Shown here in pieces: positions 1 to 12,371 of a DNA stretch of 64,000 nucleotides (position 1 is its first letter; each line of letters begins with the position of its first letter). The position numbers and the translations under genes were made by a program. The stretch comes from Selaginella tamariscina. Its lineage: Eukaryota > Streptophyta > Lycopodiopsida > Selaginellales > Selaginellaceae. A model generated the notes under the pieces. The model was not told the origin of the DNA. It ran no database searches and saw only the letters and a list, made by a program, of their open reading frames with translations. The stretch is taken from assembly GCA_003024785.1 (NCBI GenBank), contig PUQB01000051.1:703430-767429 (forward strand), given 5' to 3'.

Positions 1-1734
1 CAGTAATCATAAAAGTTAAATACATGACACCTGGCCTTTGAACAATATCTCCGGCTTTTTAAAGAGTTTCTGTTTTGGGCACACACAGTGAGCAACATAT
101 ATTCGAACATCTCCTAAAATGCAAAAGAATAAAAGAGATTTTTAACTTCTTTAAGGTTAGGACTGATGACATTAAATAATAAAATAAGTTTGATATCTGG
201 AATAATAATAAGAATACATTAGACATTAAAGTTAAATTATAAATTCAATTCTTCTAAGTTTGATTATTTATAATATGTTCTTGGAATATGCCACAAGAAT
301 ATTCAAGTGCTTCAGTGTACATGGTGAAAAGCGCCTACGAAGATTCACATACAAATAATAAATACATATGCATGTACTCCCCACACACGTTGTTTGCTAC
401 GTGTATACGTGTAATTCCTATAATCATATATTGAAGCTATAAATTTAAAATACTTTATATAATATAAAGTACATACATCAAGAATGTGCATCTTTTAATT
501 AAGGTTTCCATTGTGGTGGAACAATAACTTAATAACTCAGTGGGTGTTTATTTGTTATAGACATGAAACAATTCGTTAAGTCGTTTCATCTTACATTTGT
601 TTGATTAAATTCTTCTGGTGTATTATTAATCAGGTTTAAATATATGATGTTGTACAATGACAGTGGCACCGGCAAAGTCCGTGCCTGTGCGCACGTGTGC
701 GTGTGCGTGCGTGCATATACAAAGCTGTGTAACTACTAGTGGCTATAATCCAAGCAAATAGGAGCTTCACAGCAGCACTTTGACATTATAATTTAAAATC
801 GTAATCTGTCATATTCTGTACGATAAAACTGTATGCAAGTAGAAATTGTGCGTGTGTGTGTGTGTGTTGTGTGCTATATAGCTACAAGATAAAAGAACGA
901 GTCCTTTTCAATACTCAACCACTTCATATGTTGGCATAAGCTAAAAGGTTACATATGTCACGTATATCTTAATTATTATAAATTTTTATGTTTGTTGTCA
1001 TAGCTGCGTTTATGTATATGTACATATACATATATACTTACATTTACAAGGCATAAAATTAACACTTTGTAGGACCATTTTGTGTACTTAACAATATTTA
1101 AATGATCAATTTTAATATATTTTTCATCTTAAATGAATAATTGCATGCGTGAGCACACAAGCTGCTCCTTGTGTATGTGTATAACTTATACTGAAGCAAG
1201 AACTAACGGAAATCACACGCAAGAATTCATATCATTTTGCATATCAGCTTATATAATAATCTGACTAACTTCATTACTATTAGACCATTCCACTTATTAC
1301 ATCAATATACCTTTGAACATAAACGAGTGTTTTCTCTTAGTGTGCATTATAAAAAAACAGAATAAATGATTAAATTATATTGATTGTACAGAAACGACTA
1401 AGTCTTATTGAGCTGGAGAAAATACTCGCAGGTCCGCACACACGCACACGCACTGTGTCACATATAGATGTCCTTGCTATATATTCATATTTTTATTCCA
1501 TTAAACACCTTAATTTGGAATCACTTCAAAGCACTCTGTTACCAAGTGGAACCAGTAGAACAAAACTTCTTTGTAAATCTTATTTTATTTAATAATTTTA
1601 ATTTTAATTTTCTGTAATAATATTATTTAATTCTATACTTTTTAGAAAGAACATACTTTAATTAAATTATAAAAATTATTAAATTTAATAGTATAGAGTA
1701 GGTGTATTTCCTACTTAACATCAACATCTGCTAA
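1..1734. other. AT-rich intergenic DNA, no gene seen
   Basis: No ORF here looks like a known protein. The stretch is AT-rich with short (GT)n and (AC)n runs near 690-720, 850-870 and 1435-1455. It lies just outside the segmental duplication that begins near 1735. Confidence 0.6.
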
Positions 1735-2665
1735 TGAGAAACTTCATTAAACTTACTATAATTTAAAACTACGATTTAATTTTTATTATTAAGTGCGATA
1801 ACAAATAAGAGTTATTAACAAGTAATCCTTAATAATTAAGTTTTTAGCATTTTCTCGTTTGATCCCACATGTGTGTTTGTACATACACGCACACACACAA
1901 ACACAACACTTTATAAATGGATAAATCTGATGTATAAACATATTTAATATTGACACCACTGGTTTCTTATTCTTATAAAGTCTATCCACACACACACACA
2001 CACGTGCGCATGCACACACACTAAAACATAGCTCTTGGATTTTCTACAAAGTTTTGTATAGAGCATTTAGTGCTAAATAGTGGTGTTTAGCTGGTGATTG
2101 AGATCCACATATTTTGTCACATGCTTACGTGGTTGTATCCTGATTATGATTGCTTGAAACTATGCTTGTATTATGCAGAAAATTCAGCCATTCGTAAGTA
2201 TACACATATTAAACAAAGACTGACAAAGATACCTATGTATACAGTAGATTATGTATACTCTATATGATGTAAGAGAGTGTATGTGTAGGATTATTACTGA
2301 TAAATAAATTTATTATAATTGTAACTTATAAGAATTGAAGCCAATTAAATTCAGTATAATGACAATTTATAAGAAATAAACTCACATTAAAAACAATAAT
2401 CAGTTAAATGGTGTTCCCTGGTACATAGAGAAGTTTTTATTATTAAATTCCACTCCACTGCTGTGGTCGCAAACAAGAAGAGTTACAAACATCCACTAAA
2501 TACCACACACGCACGCGCACACATGAAGTGTTGATTAATTAAAACATATCAAGAATTCCGATTTCATTTAACGTGTCAAACTGGATATCTTGTGAATCTT
2601 AAGAGACGTGAAATGCAGAGCAAGCTCAAGTATACTGTGCAGCAAAAATTATGCAGAGGATTGGG

Positions 2666-5240
2666 AATAGCCATGGCAATCCTAGTGATGTAACTAAACA
2701 GAGCAACCTCTCTTGCAGGCATAATCAACCTCTCAGAGCTCTTCCTCACCATCAATTCCTTCCCAACCCTTTGGAGTTCACATGAAATACTTGTATAATT
2801 ATACCTCTGTTCCCCCATGGTAATCTGTAGATCCAAATTTACCTGTTATATCACACAAATTCAATACGTGAACCTTAACACTACACTATACTTGAAAGAG
2901 TGTGTTACTCATTTATTCACGAAGAATATCGTGTTGTTGATTGACTGCAGTAATAGAAGTCCTCTTTAAATTACCATTTAAATTAACCAATCAAAAGTCT
3001 ACATGAAGAAGCCAAGACGTCACTACCCAGATTCCTAGACCACATGTTTCCCATGCAGGAGATGATGAAAACCACACGTACAGTTTACAGTTCTGTGCAT
3101 ATGTGTTCAGAAAATGTGCAACAATAATATCCTGTTTTTCCTAATAAAAATAACTCAAATTATGTTGTGTTTAATTAAACCTTGAAATTTAATAATATTA
3201 AAAACATCTGGTGTTTAGAAATAATTAAGAAAACGCCTCCTTGATGTAGAACCACACACACATAAACAAGGACATTCAACTAGTATTGTCAAACTAAGAA
3301 ATAGGAATAAAAATCCTTTATTGAAATAAAAAATACCTTTTAGAAAAAAGATACAAACATCCATTTTCAATAAACAACCGCTACAATAAAAAAACATAAT
3401 GTTAATCTCACACTCTGATAGACTTAACCAGTGAATGAAAATGTCTTTATTTATGTACATGTCGAGACCTTACCCATGACATAGTATATGTGTTTATAGG
3501 TGGGATAAGTGGTCAAAGAAATATACATGTAGTAATTGTATTTAATAAATTGCAATACGACGATTGTGCATCTTTTCTCCAATCCATCTCGTGATATACA
3601 AGATGAAATAAGTGCTTTAGAAGTGACATAACCACATGCTTTAAATGAAAGAGATTAAATGACATAACATCATAAATTGATTCTTTGCTTTTGTGGACGC
3701 CTTATGGTGATTTCAAATTTGATGTACTTCCTTGCTTCTAAGTATATCTTGAGATAAAGAGCTCGTAAGAAAGGTTCTTGCATTTGAAACTTTTGTAGGA
3801 TTGGTAATAAACATCCATGCAAAAAATTAATAATGATAATGTAAATTAAAACCAGCATTAATAAGTGTTATAATTTTTTTTTTATCAAATTTATTCCAAA
3901 GATAACAAGGAATGGGTTTGGAGCAATTCTGGACACTTGAGACATTTTAACCACAATAGTGTAGAAATGTAAAATATTTTATGTAACAGTAAGGCTCTTA
4001 CAATATAATTATTATGGACCCATTCTTCTTTAATAATTAAAAATAAGTTCTTCTTGATTCTAATTGTTCTCAAGCTATGACATTGTTATAATTTTTGGTT
4101 CCAGTCGGTGGCACTTTGATCGATTAAATCAAGACAGCCTAATCACACAACAACTTTGTGTAGGATATGGTCAACCACTTTAAGATGGATGCATACACAG
4201 ACTATGTAGTAAAGTTGTCCATGTTTGTCATTACTCATATATGATTAAATTTGAAAGACAATGGAGCTAGTATAATGACTTTCATAATAACCATAAATGT
4301 GAAGGTACATCAAACAATTTGAATAATTATATTAATAAACAAGTTACCCTGACATCACCTAACCAAATCTTTTAACTTCTTCCAATTGTTAAACAACCAT
4401 GAAAATCCATCTTCATAGATTTTTTTATAAAACTCCTTGTTTTTCACATTTTTGATGTAGTTCTTTTATTATAAATAAGTGATGCACAAGTGTATCTTCA
4501 AGTGATTTTGGTATGCTTTTCTTAAGTTGTTCAACACCAAGGAGAACCTTTTGATTGCACACAATCTTCAAATAAATAGGTAAATAAAGAAAATAATTTA
4601 AATAATGAAGCAATACTTCAATGTTTTTATTTTCATCAACGTGATAATTGAATGCACTTGTTGTCATTAGTCAAATTTACATACAATAATTTTAAATATG
4701 CATCTATATCACACTCCCCATTTTATTGAGTTTTTGAGAGGCACTAGAACCAATGACTTGGAAAATGAGGAAAGAGTTTTATAAATGGAGGTGTTAAATT
4801 CATTTAGAGTTTTTTTATAAATACATAATAACACTCAAACAAACCATCACTGTATATCTAAGTGCGTTAAGCAAGCTTGTTTACACAACATAATTTAATA
4901 AGTAACAACATTAAATTTCTAAAGTAAATAACAATCGTAACAAAAAAATACCCAAAGTGGCATTTCAAAGGTGTGGCATCTAGAATGACTTCAAAATAGC
5001 TTTGTTTATATTTTATTATACGAAGATTTAGTCTTAAAGTATATATATGTAATTGATATGAAATTGATCTACATCAAAAGATTTTTTAAGCCTTGTATGT
5101 ACATCCTTTTCATATTGAAGTAAATCTATCCTTAGTAGTTAAGTTTCAAATTTGATATATATAATATGTTTATTTGCTTAGTAGTTGTATGCTTGTACTT
5201 TAATTACACATCTTTAGTAGTTTAATTAATGTATCCTGTG
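2666..5240. other. No gene seen (copy-1-specific interior)
   Basis: I see no recognisable coding region or RNA gene in this stretch. It is AT-rich, with only short random ORFs, and has no counterpart in the second copy of the duplication. Confidence 0.55.
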
Positions 5241-5246
5241 CGTTTT

Positions 5247-5304
5247 TTTAATTGAAATTTGAACTCGAGACCAGCGGGTGCTCTAACTATTGGAGCTATA
5301 AAAA
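5247..5304 (-). repeat. tRNA-like (SINE-like) fragment
   Basis: Read on the minus strand this shows an A-box-like stretch, TAGCTCCAATAGTTAGAGC, followed by a B-box-like stretch, GAGTTCAAATTTC, with about the spacing of a tRNA gene. It is too degenerate to fold as a functional tRNA. A tRNA-derived SINE remnant is the simplest reading. Confidence 0.4.
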
Positions 5305-5405
5305 GGTTTCACTTTATGGTGCTTATGTAATACACATACAAATGCAGTATTAGTTGCATGAAAAGATTGCACATTACATGTGATGATATATAGATATGTA
5401 CTAAA

Positions 5406-5480
5406 TAATGGTAGCTCTGATTCAGTTGGTTAGAGCGCTTATTTAGCAAATAGGAGGTTTTCAGTTTGATCCTAGTCATT
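5406..5480 (+). repeat. tRNA-like sequence, Ala(AGC)-type anticodon arm
   Basis: A D-arm/A-box stretch (TAGCTC...GGTTAGAGC) is followed by a foldable anticodon arm, CTTAT-TTAGCAA-ATAGG, giving anticodon AGC, then a T-arm/B-box-like stretch near 5456-5472. The acceptor stem pairs only over a few bases (AATG with CATT), and the T-arm has GTTTGATCC rather than GTTCGANTC. A similar unit occurs at 26150-26216 with a related tail ('aatatgaagtatagacaata'), which favours a tRNA-derived SINE over a working tRNA gene. Confidence 0.45.
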
Positions 5481-5981
5481 GTAACTACATAGTTATAATA
5501 GATAATATGAAGTATAGACAATAAAAATAAATTATACTTTATTATCTGAGAAGAAACCATGTCTGTACATGTTAATGTGTATGGTGTGAACATAGACAGT
5601 AAAGTATATATTGCTTGTGCGTGTGAGTGTGTATATTCTGCCTGCTAATATATGTTAAATTATTTTCAAATTTAAAATAAAACTTCAACATATAAACTTT
5701 ATAAATTGGACATGACAAATAGAACGCTCGAGTTTGAAGGTCACATATATTCTGCCAACTTAAATATAAAAAGCTGCTGATTATAACATAAGTAAACACA
5801 TGTATATATCTTCGACATAGTTAGTTTTAAAAGACTAATAAATATTATTCACTGTAGAGACTTTAACAAAAGATGTCGTCACTAAAATAATTATCACTAT
5901 AATATATGAGGTAATAATACGTGGTTTTCGTTGTACAGGATGCACAATGGATAACACTTGGATTTAAAACACACTACGCTT

Positions 5982-8451
5982 TCACAGTGTAAACTCCAGT
6001 ACATACTGATCTAAATCTGCCGCTGCGGTTCGAAGTCTCTTATATTCCTGATTCACCTTGCCGAGGAAGGTTTGCGCCTTCTTAAAAGTCTGCAAACTTG
6101 TCGACGGGCACTACAAATACAAGCACGAAGCTTGCAATCAAAGGCTTTAAGGCACCAGTCAACATGCTCATAAGCTCAAAGATACCATTCCACTTCACTG
6201 GATGGTCGAGGATTACAGTCACTTGGTATATGTGGACCACAACCTTACCGTCTGCTTCTATTTTAATCCTGAAAGAATCCCACGCCACCTGGTTTCTCGA
6301 CACAGCCCTCACATAAGAATCGGTACCCAGTGATTTAAGCCCCTTCCTTGGAAGTTTGGGAAAGTTAGGATCACACAATGTCGCAAGAGAATCCATGAGT
6401 TGCCATTTGTGAAGTGTCTGATTTGTAGCCGGCCGTGTGATTTCCCACTCTTTTGTTTCTCCCACTGCTGCCATGTTCCTAGACTGCAAGCATCTACAGC
6501 GGAACTTACCTCCGATCTCCACCATCTTTTCATGAACCCTCCTTTCAAAAAGTTTACCCCTCAATGCTCCTACTTCAGGGCCGGTAAGCCATGCATAAAC
6601 TTTATCCTGCATTGAGGGTTTTAGAAATTCGTCTGCCTTCTCAATAACATAATCAGAAGCAGGAACCAGCTCCTTTTCCACCAAAGACAGTCCTCATCAA
6701 GAAAATCCGGCATGTATCTGCAATCAGCACAAGGAAGGTGTTGATAATATACAATAGATAATATACAGCAACAGTACCTGTAGTGGAATAGTTTGTCCGA
6801 TATATCATTATAGTCCATGGATTACAGAACAAGGCCCTGAACCGTTCCGGATTAGTTATTACTTGAGATTCTTCCATAAACAGTGTAATTGCATTGAAGG
6901 CCTCGTCACTAGCTTTTTTGCTGCAGTAGCACTCCCAAAAGGCTCAAACAGTAGCGCGGCACACCTCCAACATAGTAAAAACGTTGAAGAAGATCGGGAA
7001 TCTCCCAACCACAGTCTTCAGCGGCCTCTTCACACTCTTCAAGTGTCCATGCAGACATGTACAATATACACTCTTGGCAAACTCGTGGTGGTTTTGCTTC
7101 TGGTCCGAAACGCATTGGAGAATTGGACCAGGATGAATTACGGGACCTGAAGCACCATCCACTATCAGCCACGTTGGTCGTTTAGCAGCCCAGACAATGA
7201 GAATGAGGAGTGTGAATCGGCTTGCAGTACTTGCACATCCTCACCTGAGAAGTCAAAGAAAACCCAACTCGTCCCGTCCTTCGCCCTGAGCAGTACTTTC
7301 TGACGCTGGCAAGCCAGGTAGTATAGCCAAAGAAATCCAAATGCCGACTTGCCACAACCTGCTGTCCCAATCAGGTGAAACCTGTCCTTTCCATTCCCTC
7401 AACCACCATGCGATTCATCAGAGTCACGTAACTTGGATGAACCCATAAAGCTCCACGGGATCCTCCATTCCTGGCGGTTTAGTACCCAGATGGAGAAGTT
7501 TGCGTTCAATAAAGACCTCAGCCGCATCACGTACTTGGTGTTTCATGGCCCAAGCGAGATGTACCCATGCACTAGCTGCAACATCGAAAATTAGGATCAG
7601 AAAGAAAATACAAGCACAGTTTCTTACCAGCAGGTACTACACACGAGGCACTGCAAGAACAAACACAAACTCGTCAGATCGAAGAAAGAGACACCTAAAC
7701 CACATATTCAAAGCATAGCAATCAAGGGGGAAAAAAAAAAAGGCCAGCTTCGAAACACCAGACCAATTGATTGAAATGTACAGACTCAAGACAGGTCACT
7801 GACAACTCAAGCCATAGCATTCACACAAGAGAAAGAAGGGCAAGACATGTCGGTAAGCAATAACCGATCCAGAGGACACAACACCAGAAACCTCTGACAC
7901 CATAGCCAAAGACACAGCGACACGGAAATCAGAGAAAGCAAGATCCAGAGCACATCCGAGATGGTCCAAACACAGAACAAACACAAACTCATCAGATCGA
8001 AGGAAGAGACACCGCCGCGGCTACCTGAACGCAAAACAGAGCTAACGCAAGGATATCGTTCGTAGCACACAATATCTATGGTCCTCGTTCCAAAGGGCAA
8101 ATTGCACCAGTGGTAAGAAAAGGATCTGAAACAATAACAGATTCAAGAAGACACGAAAGGAAGCAAAGAATTTGCTCAGAAGGGAAACCAAAGAGGAGAG
8201 GAGGAGACATACCTAGCACTTTGAGGTGCGGCTGAAGCTTTAGCAGCAAAAACTGGCACTTCCAGGCAAATCACTTCGTCGTATGTGAGCTCCTTCAGCT
8301 CTCCCACATACTGGTAGCCCTCTGCTTCCAGATTTTCCACAGTACGATCAATCACGGCCGCTTTCACCTTGTCAACAGCCATCTGTGATTCCAGAAATGC
8401 CCGCACGGTAAGGCCTCGATCCGGCATTTCGGCGTCCATCTTCACAAACAA
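5982..8451 (-). pseudogene. Crinkler (CRN)-like P-loop NTPase gene, frameshifted
   Basis: Spliced gene on the minus strand. Exon 1 (8451-8213) encodes an acidic N-terminal segment of about 75 residues and ends at a GTATGT donor. After an intron to about 7576, an exon (7575-6778) encodes a helical linker, a Walker A motif (GTAGCGKS, near 7330), a Walker B-like hydrophobic strand ending in VDG (near 7155) and a GGVPRYCL segment (near 6945). A 60-bp intron (6718-6777) precedes the C-terminal exon, with an ALRGKLFE...H motif (near 6560) and a tail ending QYVLEFTL before TGA at 5982-5984. These are hallmarks of the Crinkler/CRN family: an STAND-like NTPase plus the RG-LFE-H segment. CRNs are best known as secreted effectors of oomycetes and fungi, but family members also occur in plants. 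At least five single-base frameshifts are needed (near 7383, 7180, 7060, 6912 and 6084), so this is a pseudogene or an indel-ridden assembly of a real gene. Confidence 0.7.
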
Positions 8452-8459
8452 ACCTACAA

Positions 8460-8530
8460 CTTCGGGTTTTAAGCACTCTTAGGGTTTACCAGCCGTTGGA
8501 TCTCGCCAACGGTCCAGATATGGCCGATAA
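8460..8530 (-). promoter_or_regulatory. Upstream region of the Crinkler-like gene with telobox and inverted repeat
   Basis: Directly upstream of the N-terminal exon is a telobox-like AGGGTTTA and a short inverted repeat, CCGTTGG...CCAACGG. Both are retained in the second copy (24711-24760), with the same 'cactcttagggt' context. Teloboxes are common in plant promoters and 5' UTRs. No TATA box is obvious. Confidence 0.35.
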
Positions 8531-9852
8531 ACTTCTTTGACAGTAAGAAAATAATTAATTAAGAATTCCAGTTTGAATAATTACGTAGTGTACCGTATGT
8601 ACTATTACTTGGCGGAATATTGACTCAAGCTGACTTTGACATGATTTGACTCAGGAACAGGATTGAGACTACTAATACTTGTAGGATTCCTTGGAATTTT
8701 GACCCAAGCTGATTTGAGATTGAGATGATAGAGCTCTATCAGATATATTAAATGATAGACTAATCATTATAATAATAGACCTGTAATCATTTAGAGTAAT
8801 GATTTAAATGATTAACCCATAATCATTTAATAATAGACCTAATCATTCAGAGTCTAATCATTTAATATATCTGTTTGGCAAACAAAAAGAAAAAACCAAA
8901 AGGTTGTAAGATGTTTACCACTGGGTAAATACTTCATTTGTATACGAGTTAAAGAAATTTCCCACTTGTTTGAAGAATACTATCTAAAATGATATAATAG
9001 CATTGTACAGAATCCAAGATATGTTGTGACAAGAATGGTTCTCAGCTAATAGCGTGTAATTATATTGTTCTCATTGAGATTGGAACTTAATCCTGCCGCT
9101 TTGTCAAAGGGGTGTTCTGCAATGAAAGGTACTGAATTGTCTATGGATCATTTGTATGTTAACCATCACTGTATAGTTCATTTGTATGTTAACCATCACT
9201 GCCTTCGTTATTTAAGTTTGTGAACATAATACATCACAGATAAGGTGGGTATGTGTGTTTATGTGTATGGTGTGAAGAAATCACGTTCTAAAGAGTGTAT
9301 AATCTCACATACGTGCGTGTGTGTGTGAGAGCGTGTATGTATAATCTGATGCCGAAGATGTTACAAAAATTGTCTTTACTTATTTTTATAATCAGCAGTT
9401 TTTTTATATATATATATAAAACTATGTTTTATATATATAATTGGTGTGATATATAATACTATAATTACATTGTACATACATATAAATAAATAGTCATACA
9501 AATATATAAGGCAGTCATATATATCTAGGTACAGTACCTGCACGTATGCATATATGAGAGAACCACGCATATAAGTGTGATATATAACATAGGCGCTCCA
9601 AAGATACTCAAGGAATATTCAGTGTAAACATTAAAATTTAAAGTGCGATAGTCCTTAAATACTAATTAAATTAATAGTGTAAGGAAGCCGGTGATTTAAA
9701 TATTTTTATATTAGATTTCAAATTTCAATTTTTTGTTATTGTAACACCATTGTGGAGAAAGTAGCAATAATTTAAAAAAGGAAACTTTCTAAAAGTGAAA
9801 AAGAAACCATCGTGAATAATAATAATAGTAATTATTATTATTCTTATTAGAT
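8531..9852. other. No gene seen; duplicated AT-rich DNA
   Basis: Duplicated in copy 2 (about 24760-27020). It contains short direct repeats of the form 'aatcatttaataatagac' at 8750-8870, a GT-rich microsatellite near 9310-9340 and TA-rich runs near 9400-9440. No coding region recognised. Confidence 0.5.
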
Positions 9853-10063
9853 TGTAAGGTTTCATGGTATATACTACGTATATACGCCACATATACTCTG
9901 CCATGGAGATGCATGTAACATTAGGAGTCAGACACACTAATCTGGGCATTGGCCATTGGCTAATCTGGGCACCATGATTTACTTGGCACCAAGAGTGCTA
10001 ATCCTACACTTAATATAAATATTTTGTATCAGTCAAACCTAATCGAATCATATTTGGTATTCA
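9853..10063 (+). repeat. 5' LTR of the 9.85-12.37 kb element
   Basis: Begins TGTAAGG and ends TTCA. Matches 12160-12371 in direct orientation with scattered differences. No clear tRNA primer-binding site follows it. Confidence 0.7.
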
Positions 10064-12159
10064 CACCTTTCTTATTGGTGGAGATGTTGGGCAGTCCTTT
10101 TATGGCTTAGTTTTTTTAGTTCTTTTTGTCCCTCTTCCCTTGTGTTCTTGTTTGTAATGGCGACCGAAGAAAGGTGGTTACAGTTATTCGATGCACTATA
10201 ATTGAGCGTGGTGAATCGTTTGATGCACTATAGTTGAGCGTGGCGAATCAAACTGCTCTTCTGTAGGAAATTCACTAAGGAATGCAACAGAATGCTAGTA
10301 TGCCGTAGAGTTCCAATCCACGTGTTCGTCCAGAGTTCTTCAAGGGGAGTTGGAGTAGATGTGTACCATTGGTAAGAACATTTTCAAGGATTGCTGACTA
10401 CCATGGATGATCTAAATCCCAGCGGTTGCGAGAGTTCCCGATGTGTTTATAAGGACTTGCCTTGCAATGGTACAATGGTGTCCTGTTTTGATCGACAAGA
10501 TTGGAACATCTTGTCCAATAGTTCAAGCAAGCTTTTGGTAAGCCTGAGGATTTCGCTGCAGCTTTTCATGAGTTTCATGACTTGAAACAAGTGTAAGGAA
10601 GACTGTAAATGTTTGGGATTAAGTTTTCAGAATTTAGTCAATCATATGGATCCAAGCATATATAACGGGTACGGTTGGGCTTGTTAGGCCGGCTTTGCCT
10701 GATTGGCTGGCTTGGTGGAGGATTTGGTTCTTCGATTGTGGAGGAAGCCTTGCGGATTGCACAACGATTTGAGAACTTGTTGAGTGCAACACACGTGTGT
10801 ATCCTATATCAGCACCTATTCCTGGGACATCCGATCATGTTCCGAGGGTGGGTGGTTTAGATGGAGGACAAGTCCTCAGGCCGTAGAAGGGGCCCAGGCC
10901 AAGTTGTTGACGGCATGGTCGTGGGCGAAACATTAGTGCTATGAGTGCCAAAGGTTCGGGACATGTTGCATGAGCATGGTAAATCGACATCAAGTAACTA
11001 CCATCGAGACTGCAGAAGAAGTGGAGACTTTCCGCAGTCAGAAAATGAGGAGTAGTGCATGGGGTGTCAAAGGACCCATGCACTAGGAACATTGCACCAC
11101 CTATGAGAACTTGATTCCAGATGGTCACAACACTTCCTGGAGCACCTTTGTTCTTCCATGCTTGTTGGGCATATGGGTCTCGAGTGAGTTACTGGACACG
11201 AGCGTTTTATGTTTGTGTTCTCCGGCATGGTAGAAGGAACTCCTGTTTCAGTCTTGGTGGACTTCGGATCCAGTATATCTTCTATTAATCGATTAGTAGC
11301 GGAGTCCTTGCACTTGCACACAGTACCAGCTAAGCGGACTTTGAAGGTAATGTTTACTGATAAGCAGTCTTTTGCTCAATCACATCGAATTGCACATGTG
11401 CCTGTTGGTGTTAAGGATACCATCATATACTTCCATTGTGGGTGATGCCGAACCAAGTCTAGGAATGAGAAGGTGTAGGACTTGCTTCAAGTGGTGGAGC
11501 TTTCAAAAAGCTACAGCAGAATCTTCGGGCTTACCAAAAGCTTGCTTGAACCATTGGGACAAGATGTTCCAATCTTGTCGATCAAGAATAGGGACACCAT
11601 TGTACCATTGCAAGGCAAGTCCTTGCAGACACATCGGGAACTCTCGCAACCGCTGGGATTCAAACCATCCATGGTAATCAACAATCCTTAAAAATGTTCC
11701 CACCAATGGTACATGTCTGCTCCAACCTCCCCCTTGAAGAACTCTGGACGAACACATGGATTGGAACTCTGCGGCATACTAGCATTCTGTTGCATTCCTT
11801 GGTGAATTTCCCGCAGAAGAGCAGTTTGATTCGACACGCTTAACTGCAGTGCATTGAACAACTGCAACCATCTTTCTTCGGTCGCCATCACGAACAAGAA
11901 TTCAAGGGAAGAGGGAGATAAAAAGAACACAAGGGAAGAGGGAGATAAAAAGAACACAAAAAAACTAAGCCGTAAAAGGACCGCCCAACATCTCCACCAA
12001 TGAGAGAGGTGTGAATACCAAATATGATTCTCAGCGTGATGGGTTCGGGAGTCACAACATGTCACTCATGTATGTCGGCTACTACCGTTCCACCAACGAA
12101 CACTCATCCAAGGAGAGGACAACCTTGATAGGTAGAAGCCACATCTTGAGGAGGGACGA

Positions 12160-12371
12160 TGTAAGGTTCCATGGTATATACTAAGTATATACGCCACATA
12201 TACTCTGCCATGGAGGTGCCATGTGGCATTAAAATTCAAACACACTAATATGGACACTAGTTAATCTGGGCATCATGATTTACTTGGCACCAAGAGTGCT
12301 AATCCTAGCATAGACACTTAGTATAAATACCTTGTATCAATCACACTTAATCGAATTATATTTGGTATTCA
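12160..12371 (+). repeat. 3' LTR of the 9.85-12.37 kb element
   Basis: Direct copy of 9853-10063, preceded immediately by the purine tract AGGAGGGACGA. The same TGTAAGG start is seen at the 3' LTR of the older gypsy element near 59130, suggesting related families. Confidence 0.7.

Larger units (their letters stand above)
1735..9742. repeat. Segmental duplication, copy 1
   Basis: Sequence from about 1735 to 2665 and from about 7540 to 9742 recurs in order and orientation at 22694-27020. Landmarks in both copies are the start around 'aaacttcattaaacttac', the block ending 'tgcagaggattg', the 'tttcatggcccaagcga' block, the Crinkler-like N-terminal exon, and the 'tgttacaaaaattgtcttt' block near 9360/26535. 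The interior 2666-7539 is present only here; copy 2 lacks it. The last 60 bp (9682-9742) is matched in copy 2 in inverted orientation. Divergence between copies is modest, with many small indels. Confidence 0.85.
9853..12371 (+). mobile_element. Degenerate Ty3/gypsy-like LTR element with inverted gag
   Basis: Two direct LTRs of nearly equal length, 9853-10063 (211 bp) and 12160-12371 (212 bp), both begin TGTAAGGTT and end TTGGTATTCA. A polypurine tract (AGGAGGGACGA) abuts the right LTR. The internal part holds gag-like sequence from the ATG at 10158, more gag near 10675-10860 and an aspartic-protease-like segment (VLVDFGSS, 11245-11290; the usual D-[ST]-G has an extra residue). The 5' gag and leader then recur in reverse at 11479-12030. 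No reverse transcriptase or integrase is present. No matching target-site duplication was found (TAGAT versus AACCT). Confidence 0.7.

Noticed and set aside
5406-5480. Functional tRNA-Ala gene
   Set aside because: Acceptor stem does not pair properly and the T-loop consensus is broken; a related repeat with the same tail exists at 26150.
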